A DNA stretch of 64,000 nt from Neiella marina (GTDB lineage: Bacteria; Pseudomonadota; Gammaproteobacteria; Enterobacterales; Neiellaceae). The stretch lies in NCBI RefSeq assembly GCF_002165625.1, contig NZ_NGNS01000018.1:33165-97164 (forward strand). Direction: 5' to 3'. Of this stretch, positions 6,913-17,000 are shown piece after piece (position 1 is the first letter of the stretch; every line of letters starts with the position of its first letter). The position numbers were made by a program, and so were the translations under genes. The notes under the pieces were generated by a model. It ran no database searches. It worked only from the letters and a program-made list of their open reading frames with translations, and was not told where the DNA came from.

Positions 6913-9025
6913 ACAATTAGCCATCACGCTGTTAGCTGTGTTTGCCAATATGACTGCGGTGCTAGCTGACGAACAAGCCAAGGCCAATGTAGAGTCTATT
7001 CAAAGCGGTTACCAAATTAAAATCGTGATGCCGGGTGAGGAAAGCTTTGAGCAACCGTTTGAAGTCGACCGTTCTGGGCGCTTGCAACTGCCCGAGGTCG
7101 GTGCTGTGCCGGTTGCGGGCATGGCTGAACCGGAAATGGCGCAAGCGGTGACGCAAGCGTTGAGCCTCGCTTACCGAGATTTGTCTGGTTTGAAGGTTTA
7201 TGTCGCAGACAAGCGTATCCGCATTCAAGTCATGGGCTATGTTGAGAACCCAGGCGAAATCACTATGTCTGCCGATGCTGGGGTACAAATCGCTTTAAAG
7301 TTGGCCGGTGGCATGCGCGCAGGAGCCCAGCTCGATCGGATGCAATTACGCCGTCCTGGTGAGCAGTATGTGTTCGATTATAAGCGCTATCTAGATAGTG
7401 GCGATTTAACCGCATTGCCTAAGCTGCAGTCGTTAGACACTATTTTCGTCCCAGCATCGAAGAACATTGGCAATATCGCAACGATATTTGATCCGACAGC
7501 GCTGAATGATAAAGGTGATGCAGCAGAGACTCGCACCGCCATCAAAGTGTTTGGCGAGGTGTTTAAACCGGGCAGTTTTTCTTATCGTCCAACCGCCTCA
7601 TTGGTTGATATGTTGATGCGAGCCGGTGGGGTGACTCGATACGCCGGTGTAGAGCAAATCAGGGTGATTATTTCAGGCCAACCAATGCTGTTTAACCTCA
7701 CTCAGTATCTCGACAGTGGCGATGTCAATCTAATGCCAACGTTGGAGCCGGGTACCACTATCTTCGTGCCCAAGCAGCAAGAAGAAATCAAAGCAGGAGC
7801 TAACACTGTTTATGTCATGGGTGAGGTATTTAAACCTGGCGCCTATGAAGGCAATGCCGATGCTGGATTCTTGGATGTGCTGGCCAATGCTGGTGGCCCA
7901 ACTCGGTTCGCTGAGACTCGCCAGATCCGGGTGATCCGTCCACATGGCCAAATCGAAGCGTTTGATCTGCTTGCTTACACCGAAGGTATGACATCATCCT
8001 TGCCGTCGCTCTCTCCAGGTGACGCTATTTTCGTCCCAGAAAAAACCGATTTGAATGAGAAATCGTGGACTAAAGTGGCGCCTAGTCGTGCCGTGCAGGT
8101 GATGGGGGAAGTCAATCGACCAGGGCGGTTTGAATGGTCTGATGAAATGTCGTTGATGGATTTATTGGCTCACGCTGGCGGCCCTAAGCGCAATGCCGAT
8201 ACGGCCAAAATCCAAATTGTTGTGCCCCAAGGACAAGGCCGGACTAGAACTGAGGAATTTAACCTCAATGACTTTTTAGCAGGTGATTTAACCAAACAAC
8301 AATTGCCGCAGATCTCCGCAGGTACTTTGGTGATGGTGCCAGAGCTACCGGATGATCCCAGTGACAACAAATCACAATGGGTCCGCCAGGCCTCAGATGA
8401 TTCTATTTATGTGTTTGGCCAAGTCGGTGCTCCGGGGCGTTATCGCTTTGATCCGGCGATGCACTTTCTCGATATTCTGGCCGCTGCCGATGGCCCAACG
8501 GGCAATGCCGATATTAGCAATGTCCGCATTAGTCACCGCAATGGCAATACCGCCAAAATCAGCAAACTGGACTTATCACTGTACTTTGAAACCGGCGATG
8601 AACACTTATTGCCTAAGGTGGTTCCGGGCGATTCGATTTACATTCCTGAGAAAGATCGTTTGTGGCTAGCTGAGTCGAAAGAATCGACCGTTCGAGTGCT
8701 GGGCGCAGTGGGTAAACCGGGGCGCTATCGTTTCAATGATGACATGACATTACTTGATTTGTTAGCCGAGGCCGGTGGCGTCAATGACAACAGCTATCCA
8801 GAAAAAATTACTGTGGTGAACTTGTCGTGCTGTCGAGACCAAGCTCGGTCTTTTGATCTGTTGGCCTTCAGCCAAAGTGGTGATTTCTCAATGCTACCGG
8901 TGCTGCGTGCTGGGGACACCGTTTATGTACCGTCAGAGAAGGACAGCGATTGGTTTAAAGCCAGACAAGGCCTCGAAGACATCTTCCGAGTGGTGAGTAT
9001 CAGTGCTTTGTTGGGGTTCATCTAA
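6896..9025 (+). CDS. Polysaccharide export protein with six SLBB-type repeats (Wza-like)
   Basis: A 709-aa exported protein with a signal peptide ending at VLADEQ. The N-terminal polysaccharide-export domain (about 40-110; IKIVMPGEESFEQPFEVDRSGRLQLP split over two strands) is followed by a chain of soluble-ligand-binding beta-grasp (SLBB) units. These start at VMGYVENPGEI, VFGEVFKPGSF, VMGEVFKPGAY, VMGEVNRPGRF, VFGQVGAPGRY and VLGAVGKPGRY. Standard Wza carries two SLBB domains, so this one would form a much longer periplasmic barrel or ring stack. No C-terminal amphipathic outer-membrane helix is obvious, although the last residues (FRVVSISALLGFI) are hydrophobic. The start overlaps the OmpA-like gene. 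Confidence 0.88.
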   Translation: MNSFIKQLAITLLAVFANMTAVLADEQAKANVESIQSGYQIKIVMPGEESFEQPFEVDRSGRLQLPEVGAVPVAGMAEPEMAQAVTQALSLAYRDLSGLKVYVADKRIRIQVMGYVENPGEITMSADAGVQIALKLAGGMRAGAQLDRMQLRRPGEQYVFDYKRYLDSGDLTALPKLQSLDTIFVPASKNIGNIATIFDPTALNDKGDAAETRTAIKVFGEVFKPGSFSYRPTASLVDMLMRAGGVTRYAGVEQIRVIISGQPMLFNLTQYLDSGDVNLMPTLEPGTTIFVPKQQEEIKAGANTVYVMGEVFKPGAYEGNADAGFLDVLANAGGPTRFAETRQIRVIRPHGQIEAFDLLAYTEGMTSSLPSLSPGDAIFVPEKTDLNEKSWTKVAPSRAVQVMGEVNRPGRFEWSDEMSLMDLLAHAGGPKRNADTAKIQIVVPQGQGRTRTEEFNLNDFLAGDLTKQQLPQISAGTLVMVPELPDDPSDNKSQWVRQASDDSIYVFGQVGAPGRYRFDPAMHFLDILAAADGPTGNADISNVRISHRNGNTAKISKLDLSLYFETGDEHLLPKVVPGDSIYIPEKDRLWLAESKESTVRVLGAVGKPGRYRFNDDMTLLDLLAEAGGVNDNSYPEKITVVNLSCCRDQARSFDLLAFSQSGDFSMLPVLRAGDTVYVPSEKDSDWFKARQGLEDIFRVVSISALLGFI

Positions 9026-9711
9026 TGGCATTACCAGTGAACTACCAAGAATTAGAGTGTGTCTACCAACGACTATTAATCACTAGTGTTCGATGCTTAG
9101 CAGTGTCGGCAGCGAAATCTGGCGAAGGGGTTAGCTTAATGGTAGATGCTCTTGCCAAGCGCTCCGCCAGTGTCGGCAAAAAAGTGTTGGTGGTGGACTT
9201 CAACTTGTTTCACCCACGCATAGGGGCTGATGACTGGCATTGGAATGACGGTCAAGCGCCGCAACCGCGCACCATGGATGATGATTCAATATGGTACTTG
9301 CCAGCACCGTTGGATGCTGCCAGTCGACTGCGGTTAAAAGAGCCCGGCCAGCTCGAAGCGCTGGTTGCGCAATGGACAAACGAATTCGACTTGGTGCTGT
9401 TTGATTGTGCCGCGCAACAACTGAATAACCAATCGAACTTGCCTCCATCGCGGGTAATGGCGGCTGCTGATGGTGTGGTGATTTGCTATTTGGCGGGGGT
9501 GACGGCGAGTTGCCAACTGCAAAGCTGTTGTCAGCAATTGACTCAGGATGGCGTCAACATCGTTGGCGTGGTGATGAACGATCGCTTTAATCCGTCGCTA
9601 AAGCTTGAATTAATTCGCAATTTGCAAAAGTTTTCTCATCGCTGGCCTAAACTAACCGCATGGTTCACTAAAAAAGTTTACGATTCTCAACTACTTTCAT
9701 TGCGTTACTAA
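9025..9711 (+). CDS. BY-kinase/CpsD-like P-loop protein with degenerate ATP site
   Basis: This 228-aa protein has the fold and position of a CpsD/CapB tyrosine autokinase or MinD-like ATPase that partners a Wzz protein. The motifs are eroded. Walker A reads GEGVS at residues 33-37 where GEGKT/S is expected, so the P-loop lysine is a valine (V36). The Walker A' motif is VLVVDFNLFHP instead of the usual D-x-D-x-R-x-P, and Walker B is LVLFDCAA. No C-terminal tyrosine cluster is present. It is probably a non-catalytic regulatory subunit, which is my inference. Its ATG overlaps the preceding stop by one base. Confidence 0.75.
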   Translation: MALPVNYQELECVYQRLLITSVRCLAVSAAKSGEGVSLMVDALAKRSASVGKKVLVVDFNLFHPRIGADDWHWNDGQAPQPRTMDDDSIWYLPAPLDAASRLRLKEPGQLEALVAQWTNEFDLVLFDCAAQQLNNQSNLPPSRVMAAADGVVICYLAGVTASCQLQSCCQQLTQDGVNIVGVVMNDRFNPSLKLELIRNLQKFSHRWPKLTAWFTKKVYDSQLLSLRY

Positions 9712-9735
9712 CGCTAAAGCGGCTGGAACCTTAAG

Positions 9736-12525
9736 ATGAAGTTAGGTATACGTTGGAAGATTATTGGCGCTATTGCTGCAGTCGAAGCCTTATTGTTTGC
9801 AGCGATTATTGGTTTTGCATTTCACTGGCTAACCCAAAGTACCCAGCAAACTGTGAGTGCCGAGCAGACTTGGCAACTCATCGGTGTACTTACCGTACTG
9901 GTGTTGCTCGCTATTGGTTCTACCGCATTTGTGGTGTACACCTTGAGCACTCGCTTTGCCAGACAGTTGATACGCTTGACGGATACCGCCCGTGAGATTC
10001 GCCACAAAGGGCCCGGTGCTCAGGTTGAAATCGCCGAAGATGACGAATTGGGGCGTTTAGCTAATGCCTTTAATAAGATGTCGTTATCGCTGCAGGCGAC
10101 ACAAAAGGAGTTGCATGACTCCATTGAAGAACAGCAAAAATTATCAGAGCTACTTGATACCCATCGCAGCATTCTCACTGCCACTATTTCTTCTGCTAAT
10201 GATGCGGTGATCGTTATCGATCACAACGGTGACGTGGTCGAGTACAACAAATCTGCCGAGCGAATCTTTGGCTTTAGCCGCTATGAAATGATCGGCAATG
10301 AGCTCGCTAACATGATTATCCCAGAGAAATTTCGCAATGCTCACCGCGCAGGGATGAAACGTTTTCGCCAATCAGGCGAAGCCAAGGTGCTTGGTCAACG
10401 GTTGGAACTGGTGGCACTGCATAAAGATGGTCATGAGTTCCCATGTGAATTGGCGATTCACGGCGTCAAGGTAGGAAAAGAAACTCATTTTACCGCCTTT
10501 ATGCGCGACATCAGTGACCGCATTAACTTAGAGCAGGAATTGCGCTTAGCTGGCCATGCATTTGACGCCAACGAAGCCATCTTTATTACCGATGCTGACG
10601 CAAACATCGTTCGGGTTAACCAGGCCTTTACTCGTATTACTGGCTATCAAGAAGATGAGGTTATTGGCCAAAATCCAAGGATCTTATCGTCGCATCAGCA
10701 CACCGACGAGTTTTATCAGGATATGTGGCAAACCCTGACAACCACAGGTAAGTGGTCTGGTGAAATTATGAATCGCCACAAGAATGGTGATTTGCTGCCA
10801 GAGCTGTTGAGTATTTCTTCGGTCACGCAGGAAGACGGTAGCATCAGCAATTTCGTGGCTCACTTTGCCGATTTACGCGAGCAAAAAGCGGTTGAACAGT
10901 CATTGCGCCAAGCGCGCACCGAAGCTGAACTGGCCAGTCAGGCAAAGAGCCGGTTCTTAGCGACCATGAGCCATGAGATTCGTACGCCGTTAAATGCCAT
11001 TATCAACATGAATCGGTTGTTGTTAGAAACTGCACTAACCGAGCAACAACGCCATTTGGTTACTTCCGCCGATGATGCTGGCAATGTGTTGCTGGCCATC
11101 GTCAACAATGTGTTGGATTTTTCTCGAATTGAAGCGGGTCAGTTTGCTCTTAATCCTGACTGGTTTAACCCGCTACATGTGACCCAGTCACTGGTCGAGC
11201 TGTTTCAGGCTAGTGCCGGGCAAAAGTGTATTGGTTTAAGCATGAAGCATCAGCTTGACCAACCTATTGAGGTTTACGGTGATGCCCTACGTTATCGCCA
11301 AATTTTGCTCAATTTGATTGGTAATGCGGTTAAGTTTACCCAGAAAGGTGATGTCCAAGTGACGCTGGTTATTGATTCCACGGGACTCAAAGTGAGTGTT
11401 GCCGATACTGGCCCAGGCATTGAGTCTGCTAAACAGCCTTATTTGTTTGATGAGTTTTATCAGCTAAAAGACATCAACAGCATGGAGCGTTCCGGCACCG
11501 GCCTTGGTTTAGCGATCACCAAACAATTGATCGACATGATGCAAGGTAAGATCGACCTCACTAGTGCACTCGGTGAAGGCAGTACATTTACTATTTGGTT
11601 GCCCTTAGAAAGTCGTGCCGCAGAAGCCGAGCCGAAAGACAATCGTTTGCCAGCTGGCAATAAAACAACCACTCGTAACATCAGCATTTTGTTAGTTGAA
11701 GATAGTGCCTCAAATCGAGCGGTAGCACATCAAGTGCTGGCTAATCTGGCTAACGACGTGGTGGAGGCAGAAAACGGCAAAATCGCCATCGAACTAGCCG
11801 CGAAGCAACGCTTTGACTTAATTTTGATGGATGTTGCAATGCCGGTGCTTAACGGCTTACGAGCGACTGAAATGTTGCGCAAGTCGGATGGACCGAACCG
11901 CAATACGCCGATTGTGGCGATGACTGCCAATGCCTTTAAAGAGGACAAACAAGCCTGTTTGGATGCCGGCATGGACGACTTTCTCAGCAAGCCAGTTGAT
12001 ATCACAGCGATGCGCGCGAAAGTTGCATTATGGTCGGCACAACGCTCTGAGCGTTGGCTAGAAGAGTCAACTCCGCAACAAGATAGCCAGCAAACATCTA
12101 CCACCTCAGATATTGTCGATGAACCAAATCCAACTGAGCAGGAACAATCAAAGTATGAGGCCATAGCGCTGCTTGATGAAGATGTTCTCAATACTTTGAT
12201 CAGAGAAACGAGTTGCGCCACGGTGAAGAATATTCTCGCCACCTTAAAAGAAGAAGCTCAGGCCCGTGTATTTGCCGTTAAGGTGCTGGCAGGCAGTGGC
12301 AACTGGCAACAGGTAGAGATCGAAGCACACACCCTGAAAAGCAGCATGGGCACATTTGGCGCCAGCCGTTTTCAACAACTAGCGAAAGACATTGAGCATG
12401 CGGCTAAGGCACAACATCAGCAGCGCGTGAACAATTTGGAACATCGCCTACAGTTGATGTTAGACAATACCATGGCGGCACTGGATAGCTTTTTGGCCGA
12501 GGATGCAGCGGACCAACAGGAGTAG
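9736..12525 (+). CDS. Hybrid sensor histidine kinase (HAMP-PAS-PAS-HisKA-HATPase-REC-HPt)
   Basis: This 929-aa membrane kinase starts with two transmembrane helices (about 10-31 and 47-68) enclosing a very short periplasmic loop, then a HAMP domain. Two PAS domains follow (NDAVIVIDHNGDVVEYN and NEAIFITDADANIVRVN), and the HisKA motif SHEIRTPLN places the phosphorylated His at 413. Next come the ATPase boxes (DTGPGI and GTGLGL), a receiver domain with Asp 699 in LILMDVAMP, and an HPt domain with His 865 in AHTLKSS. All phosphorelay residues are intact. The periplasmic loop is too short to bind a ligand, so sensing is probably through the PAS domains. The downstream regulator gene follows immediately. 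Confidence 0.92.
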   Translation: MKLGIRWKIIGAIAAVEALLFAAIIGFAFHWLTQSTQQTVSAEQTWQLIGVLTVLVLLAIGSTAFVVYTLSTRFARQLIRLTDTAREIRHKGPGAQVEIAEDDELGRLANAFNKMSLSLQATQKELHDSIEEQQKLSELLDTHRSILTATISSANDAVIVIDHNGDVVEYNKSAERIFGFSRYEMIGNELANMIIPEKFRNAHRAGMKRFRQSGEAKVLGQRLELVALHKDGHEFPCELAIHGVKVGKETHFTAFMRDISDRINLEQELRLAGHAFDANEAIFITDADANIVRVNQAFTRITGYQEDEVIGQNPRILSSHQHTDEFYQDMWQTLTTTGKWSGEIMNRHKNGDLLPELLSISSVTQEDGSISNFVAHFADLREQKAVEQSLRQARTEAELASQAKSRFLATMSHEIRTPLNAIINMNRLLLETALTEQQRHLVTSADDAGNVLLAIVNNVLDFSRIEAGQFALNPDWFNPLHVTQSLVELFQASAGQKCIGLSMKHQLDQPIEVYGDALRYRQILLNLIGNAVKFTQKGDVQVTLVIDSTGLKVSVADTGPGIESAKQPYLFDEFYQLKDINSMERSGTGLGLAITKQLIDMMQGKIDLTSALGEGSTFTIWLPLESRAAEAEPKDNRLPAGNKTTTRNISILLVEDSASNRAVAHQVLANLANDVVEAENGKIAIELAAKQRFDLILMDVAMPVLNGLRATEMLRKSDGPNRNTPIVAMTANAFKEDKQACLDAGMDDFLSKPVDITAMRAKVALWSAQRSERWLEESTPQQDSQQTSTTSDIVDEPNPTEQEQSKYEAIALLDEDVLNTLIRETSCATVKNILATLKEEAQARVFAVKVLAGSGNWQQVEIEAHTLKSSMGTFGASRFQQLAKDIEHAAKAQHQQRVNNLEHRLQLMLDNTMAALDSFLAEDAADQQE

Positions 12526-12530
12526 TGGAT

Positions 12531-13961
12531 ATGGGCAGGAATGATTCGATATTGCTGGTTGAGGATAGTGATTCACTCGCAGCGGTGTATCAAGCATATT
12601 TGGCTGATGAACCAGCGCAGCTGACCCGTGTGGCAAGTGGCGAAGCCGCTATTCGGGCGATGACCGACAACCCGCCAAGCGTGCTGTTACTCGATTTGAA
12701 GCTGCCCGATATGAGTGGCTTGGATGTCCTGCAGTGGCTCAACGGTCAGCGCTTTGAACCTGTGGTGATCATGATTACTGCGCATGGCTCCATTGATGTT
12801 GCGGTGGATGCCATGCGCTTAGGCGCCATCGACTTCCTTGAAAAGCCATTTGACGGCGCCCGCTTGCATGTCACTGTTCGTAATGCCATGAAACTCAGCC
12901 GCTTGCAAAATTTGGTTGAGGGCTATGAGGCCGATAGTGCCCGATCGAGCTTTCAGGGCTTTATTGGCGGTAGCTTGGTCATGCAGCAGGTGTACAAGAT
13001 GATTGAAGCGGTGGCACCAAGTAAAGCCACTGTATTCATCACCGGCGAGAGTGGCACCGGTAAAGAGGTATGTGCAGAGGCGATTCATAAGCAGGGGCCA
13101 AGAGCGAACAAACCCTTTATTGCATTGAACTGTGGCGCAATTCCCAAAGAGTTGATGGAAAGTGAAATCTTCGGCCATGTCAAAGGTGCGTTTACTGGCG
13201 CCCAAAGAGAGCGCAAAGGCGCAGCTTCGCTGGCTGATGGCGGTACCTTGTTTTTAGACGAAATTGGCGAGATGGATATGGACTTGCAGACTAAGTTGCT
13301 GCGATTTGTTCAAACTGGCCGCTTCCAACGCGTCGGCGGAAGTGCCGAAGAAACCGTCGATGTGCGCTTTCTTTGCGCCACTAACCGCGATCCATGGCAA
13401 GAAGTGCAAGCAGGCCGGTTCCGTGAAGATCTTTACTACCGCCTGTATGTGGTACCAATTCATCTGCCGCCGTTGCGCGACAGAGGACAGGACGTATTGG
13501 CCGTTGGCCAGATGCTATTGAACCAATATGCCAAAGACGAAGGGAAAAAATTCCGCCGCTTCGGTCATGATGTGAAATTGGTGCTAAGTCGGTACCAATG
13601 GCCTGGCAACGTTAGGGAACTGCAAAATGTGGTGCGCAATATTTGTGTGCTCAACGATGGCGAACAAGTGACCGTGGAGCACCTACCGCAAAATCTTTGC
13701 GCTCAGCTTGACGAGCTATTACCCGAGCGTGAGCTAAGTGGCGAGCTTGAATTTGAAATCGAACAAACACCAGAATTTGTTATCGAAGAACAGCCGCAAG
13801 GTTTCGTCAGACCAATACAAGCACTGTGGTTGACTGAAAGACAGGCTATTGAACAAGCCATTGATCATTGCGATGGCAATATTCCCAAAGCTGCCGAATT
13901 GCTGGAAGTGAGTCCATCAACGATTTATCGTAAAAAGCAAAGCTGGGAACAGATGGAGTGA
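12531..13961 (+). CDS. LuxO-like sigma-54-dependent response regulator
   Basis: The protein has an N-terminal receiver with phospho-acceptor Asp 55 (LLLDLKLPDMSG), a central AAA+ domain with Walker A GESGTGKE and the sigma-54 contact loop GAFTGA at about 219-224, and a C-terminal Fis-type helix-turn-helix (NIPKAAELLEVSPSTIYRK). Over its whole length it resembles Vibrio LuxO as I recall that sequence, including the recognition helix. The ATG at 12,531 lies 8 bases after CAGGAG; an in-frame GTG at 12,525 is too close to that site. It is presumably phosphorylated by the kinase encoded just upstream and activates sigma-54 promoters, perhaps the one at 5,657. Confidence 0.9.
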   Translation: MGRNDSILLVEDSDSLAAVYQAYLADEPAQLTRVASGEAAIRAMTDNPPSVLLLDLKLPDMSGLDVLQWLNGQRFEPVVIMITAHGSIDVAVDAMRLGAIDFLEKPFDGARLHVTVRNAMKLSRLQNLVEGYEADSARSSFQGFIGGSLVMQQVYKMIEAVAPSKATVFITGESGTGKEVCAEAIHKQGPRANKPFIALNCGAIPKELMESEIFGHVKGAFTGAQRERKGAASLADGGTLFLDEIGEMDMDLQTKLLRFVQTGRFQRVGGSAEETVDVRFLCATNRDPWQEVQAGRFREDLYYRLYVVPIHLPPLRDRGQDVLAVGQMLLNQYAKDEGKKFRRFGHDVKLVLSRYQWPGNVRELQNVVRNICVLNDGEQVTVEHLPQNLCAQLDELLPERELSGELEFEIEQTPEFVIEEQPQGFVRPIQALWLTERQAIEQAIDHCDGNIPKAAELLEVSPSTIYRKKQSWEQME

Positions 13962-14054
13962 TAAGTTGCCAAGCTATTAAGCACCTATTTGGCAATCAAC
14001 GCGGTGTGTTAAGCAATGCAAATGAACGGCTTGTTTGGGTTGATTTTGCGGCGA

Positions 14055-17000
14055 CTACGCGGCTCTTTGCGCGCTGCCTCGCAAACCAACTAGCCAACGT
14101 TTGAGTGGGTTCCAAAATGCCAAGTGAATGCTATTGCCGCTTTTGGTGTGCATTTCTCGCGATAGCGGGATAAAGGTTTGGTCGTTGTTGGCGCCAAAGT
14201 CCAATGGCAGCATATGGTGGATTTCGGTTTGCTCACCGATGCGACTATCCCACGCCTCATATAAATCGTTAACTCGGTACTTGTCTGGGTGGTTTTCAAA
14301 TGCTCGCAGCATATTGGCTTTGCGTTTCGCTTGCCTGCCGTAGTGACGTTTCTCATCATCATTAAACAAGCTGTAAATAAAGCGCCACTTGCGAGTGCCG
14401 CCTTGCAGGCCTTTCTTTGTCCCGGGCAGCAACCAGCCTTTGATAATCAAGCCTTGGATCTTGCCATCTTCACTATTGACGCCGCGCCACCAATCTCGTT
14501 TATGACGGCCAAATGCGCGACGATGACCGTTATAGGTTGCTGCTTCTTCTGGGTTGGCGCTATCGACAATGCCTTTTATCCGTAGCGGTGGCTTATAGTC
14601 TTCATTGACTTCCGAAATGGTGTAGCGAATCTGTTGCTGGCGGCCGAGGTTTTGGATCTGTTGTTTGCCATTTTGCTTAAATCGCGCTTTGCTCAAGGTA
14701 ATGCTGTTGCCACTGTAGATGCTCTGACGCATGTCGCCGGATTTGCGGCTACGTGAGTAGTTAGCGATCTGCACCGTATTGCTGCTATCGAGAATATCAA
14801 TTTGATCGGGCAGGGCATTAACAGCCTGACTTGCTGGCGCGTTAGCCGTTGGTACTTGGGTATCTTGCTCGCCTTCAGGGTTAATTCGGCCATACACCCA
14901 CCAACGGTTGTTGCGTACTCTGGGCTCTAATTGTTTGAATCCGAAACGTAGTTTTATCGCCATTAAGGCTTTGTTAATCACTGCTTCGCCGAGCCGGCCG
15001 CGAGGCAGGCGAGTAATCAGTCGCTTGGCAGCGGCTAACCCCATCCGTAGTTTTGCCGCAGGATCTTTGGGTAGCTTGGTTTGCAATACTTTGGTTTGCG
15101 ATAATGTGGCGCCTAGACTTTTTGCTTTATTGACTAGCCAACGCACTGCCTTATCCATCATCCGGTCAACGGGAGCCCGCAACTTTGTGATGATGGCGCC
15201 AATCGATTTTGAAATATTACCCAAGCCGAGCAAGCGTGCGAGAAAACTAATCACCAATGTCAGACTTTTGGCGAGCGATTGTTCTACTTTACGAGCGGCG
15301 GGTTTGATGTGGCCAGATGCGATGGCAAACATCGAACTGAGCAGTGATTTTGCGACTTGGATAATGCCCCGCAAGCGCTGCACAAAGAACATGATGGTGT
15401 TGTAAATGGCGAGGATTGCTTGGACAAAAGCGCCAGCCGGATTAATCATCGATAGCAACCGAACAATGGCTGCCTGTACGATTCGCACTTTGATGAAATG
15501 AATGATCTGCCCTAACACCCGCTGTTTTAAGTTCACCACGCCTTGTTTTAGTTTTTGCCATAGGGCGATTGGTCCTTGAGTGACGATTGCCCGAGCCCAC
15601 GCCACGCCACGTTCTAATAACGCCACCTTGGGCTCTCCGATAGCCGCCACTAATTTGCGCCGTATCGCTTGCCAGGTAACGCCCAATACACTCAGAACAA
15701 ACTTAGTGATTTCTTTCAATGAAAAGGATTTCGGTAGCGCAATGCCAGCACCACTGAGCGTACCGGTCAACCAGCCTAATAGCGCTCCTCGTAAATGACG
15801 GACAATGTTACCAGCGAATCGTTGTAACCCTCGTTTAGCGGCACGCGCTAGGTTTTTAAAGAAATGAAGCGGGTGGCGGATAATAAAGCGAAGTGCTTTG
15901 CCGGCTCGTTTTAAGTAGGGCATTAATTTAGGGGCGACCACCGAAAAAATAATCAGCAGTAGTTGATAGACCTGATTTCTTGCCCAACCGACAAAATGCC
16001 CCACAAAACCGACAAATGCTTGGCCAATGCGTTTAAAAGCGCCGAACACAGTGAGTAAATCGGCCAACTTCAGAGCACCGATAGCAGCTTGGATTATCCG
16101 TGGTATTGCGCTGACAAAACGCTTCAGCCCGACTAAGGTAGTCTGGAACCATTGCCAAGCGCGCCCAATGGCGTTGGCTTTTTTGATGTTTTGCCACACC
16201 TGTTGCTGACCAATTAAGGTCATAAAACCACCCAACACGGTTTCTGCATTGCGCGTTACTTTGGCACTGGTAATTGGATTTTTGCCCAGTACTGCACAGA
16301 GCAAATCCCAACCGCGAGTTTTAGCGGCAAACTTTGCTAGCGGCGCCAGCAGCGTTTGCTTGATCGTTTGCTGAATGGTTGTGATTAGGCTGCCAACATA
16401 ATTGACCACCCGAAATACCGGTTCGGCGAACATGCGCTTGGCTTGCAGCCATACGCCAGAGAGATTAAAGATGTCGCGCCAACTCAGTCGGTCGAGAAAT
16501 GCCAACAATTGCGAGCGCATTCGCTGAGCGCTAAGTCCTAATGCCGTGAGACGCGCGCTCAACCAGATAGCGACTTTGTTGATCAGGCCATGACTTTCTA
16601 GCACTTGAGTGAGCAAGTGGCCCCCGGGCGCCATTTCAAGTACCGCTTTGAGTCTGGTTGGTGCGTTGCTACTGGTGCGTGTCATGGTGATCGGATTGAA
16701 ACCCACTAACAGGGTCAGCATTCGAAAACCGGGGATATGGTAGGCCTTGCTGGCGAAGTAGTTTATTGCATCACTTACACCGAGACGTTGGATGCTGTCG
16801 GATCGCTGCTGGACTACGGCCATTGGTGGCTTGTTGCTATTTGGCAACTTGCTGGTAGCGCCCTGTTGAATGCTATGGGTGAGCTCGTGAGCAATGAGTC
16901 GTTTGCCCTGTTCAGACTCGGGTTGGAACTGGTTTTCGGCAAAAAATACATGATTGCGCCAGGCAAATGCACGGGCGCTCAGCTGTTTGTTCAGGCGGTT

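Noticed and set aside
13966..13995. TTGCCAA...TTGGCAA inverted repeat between the sigma-54 regulator and the eCIS cargo gene as a terminator.
   Set aside because: The stem is only 7-8 bp with a 16-base loop and no T tract, so it is too weak to call.
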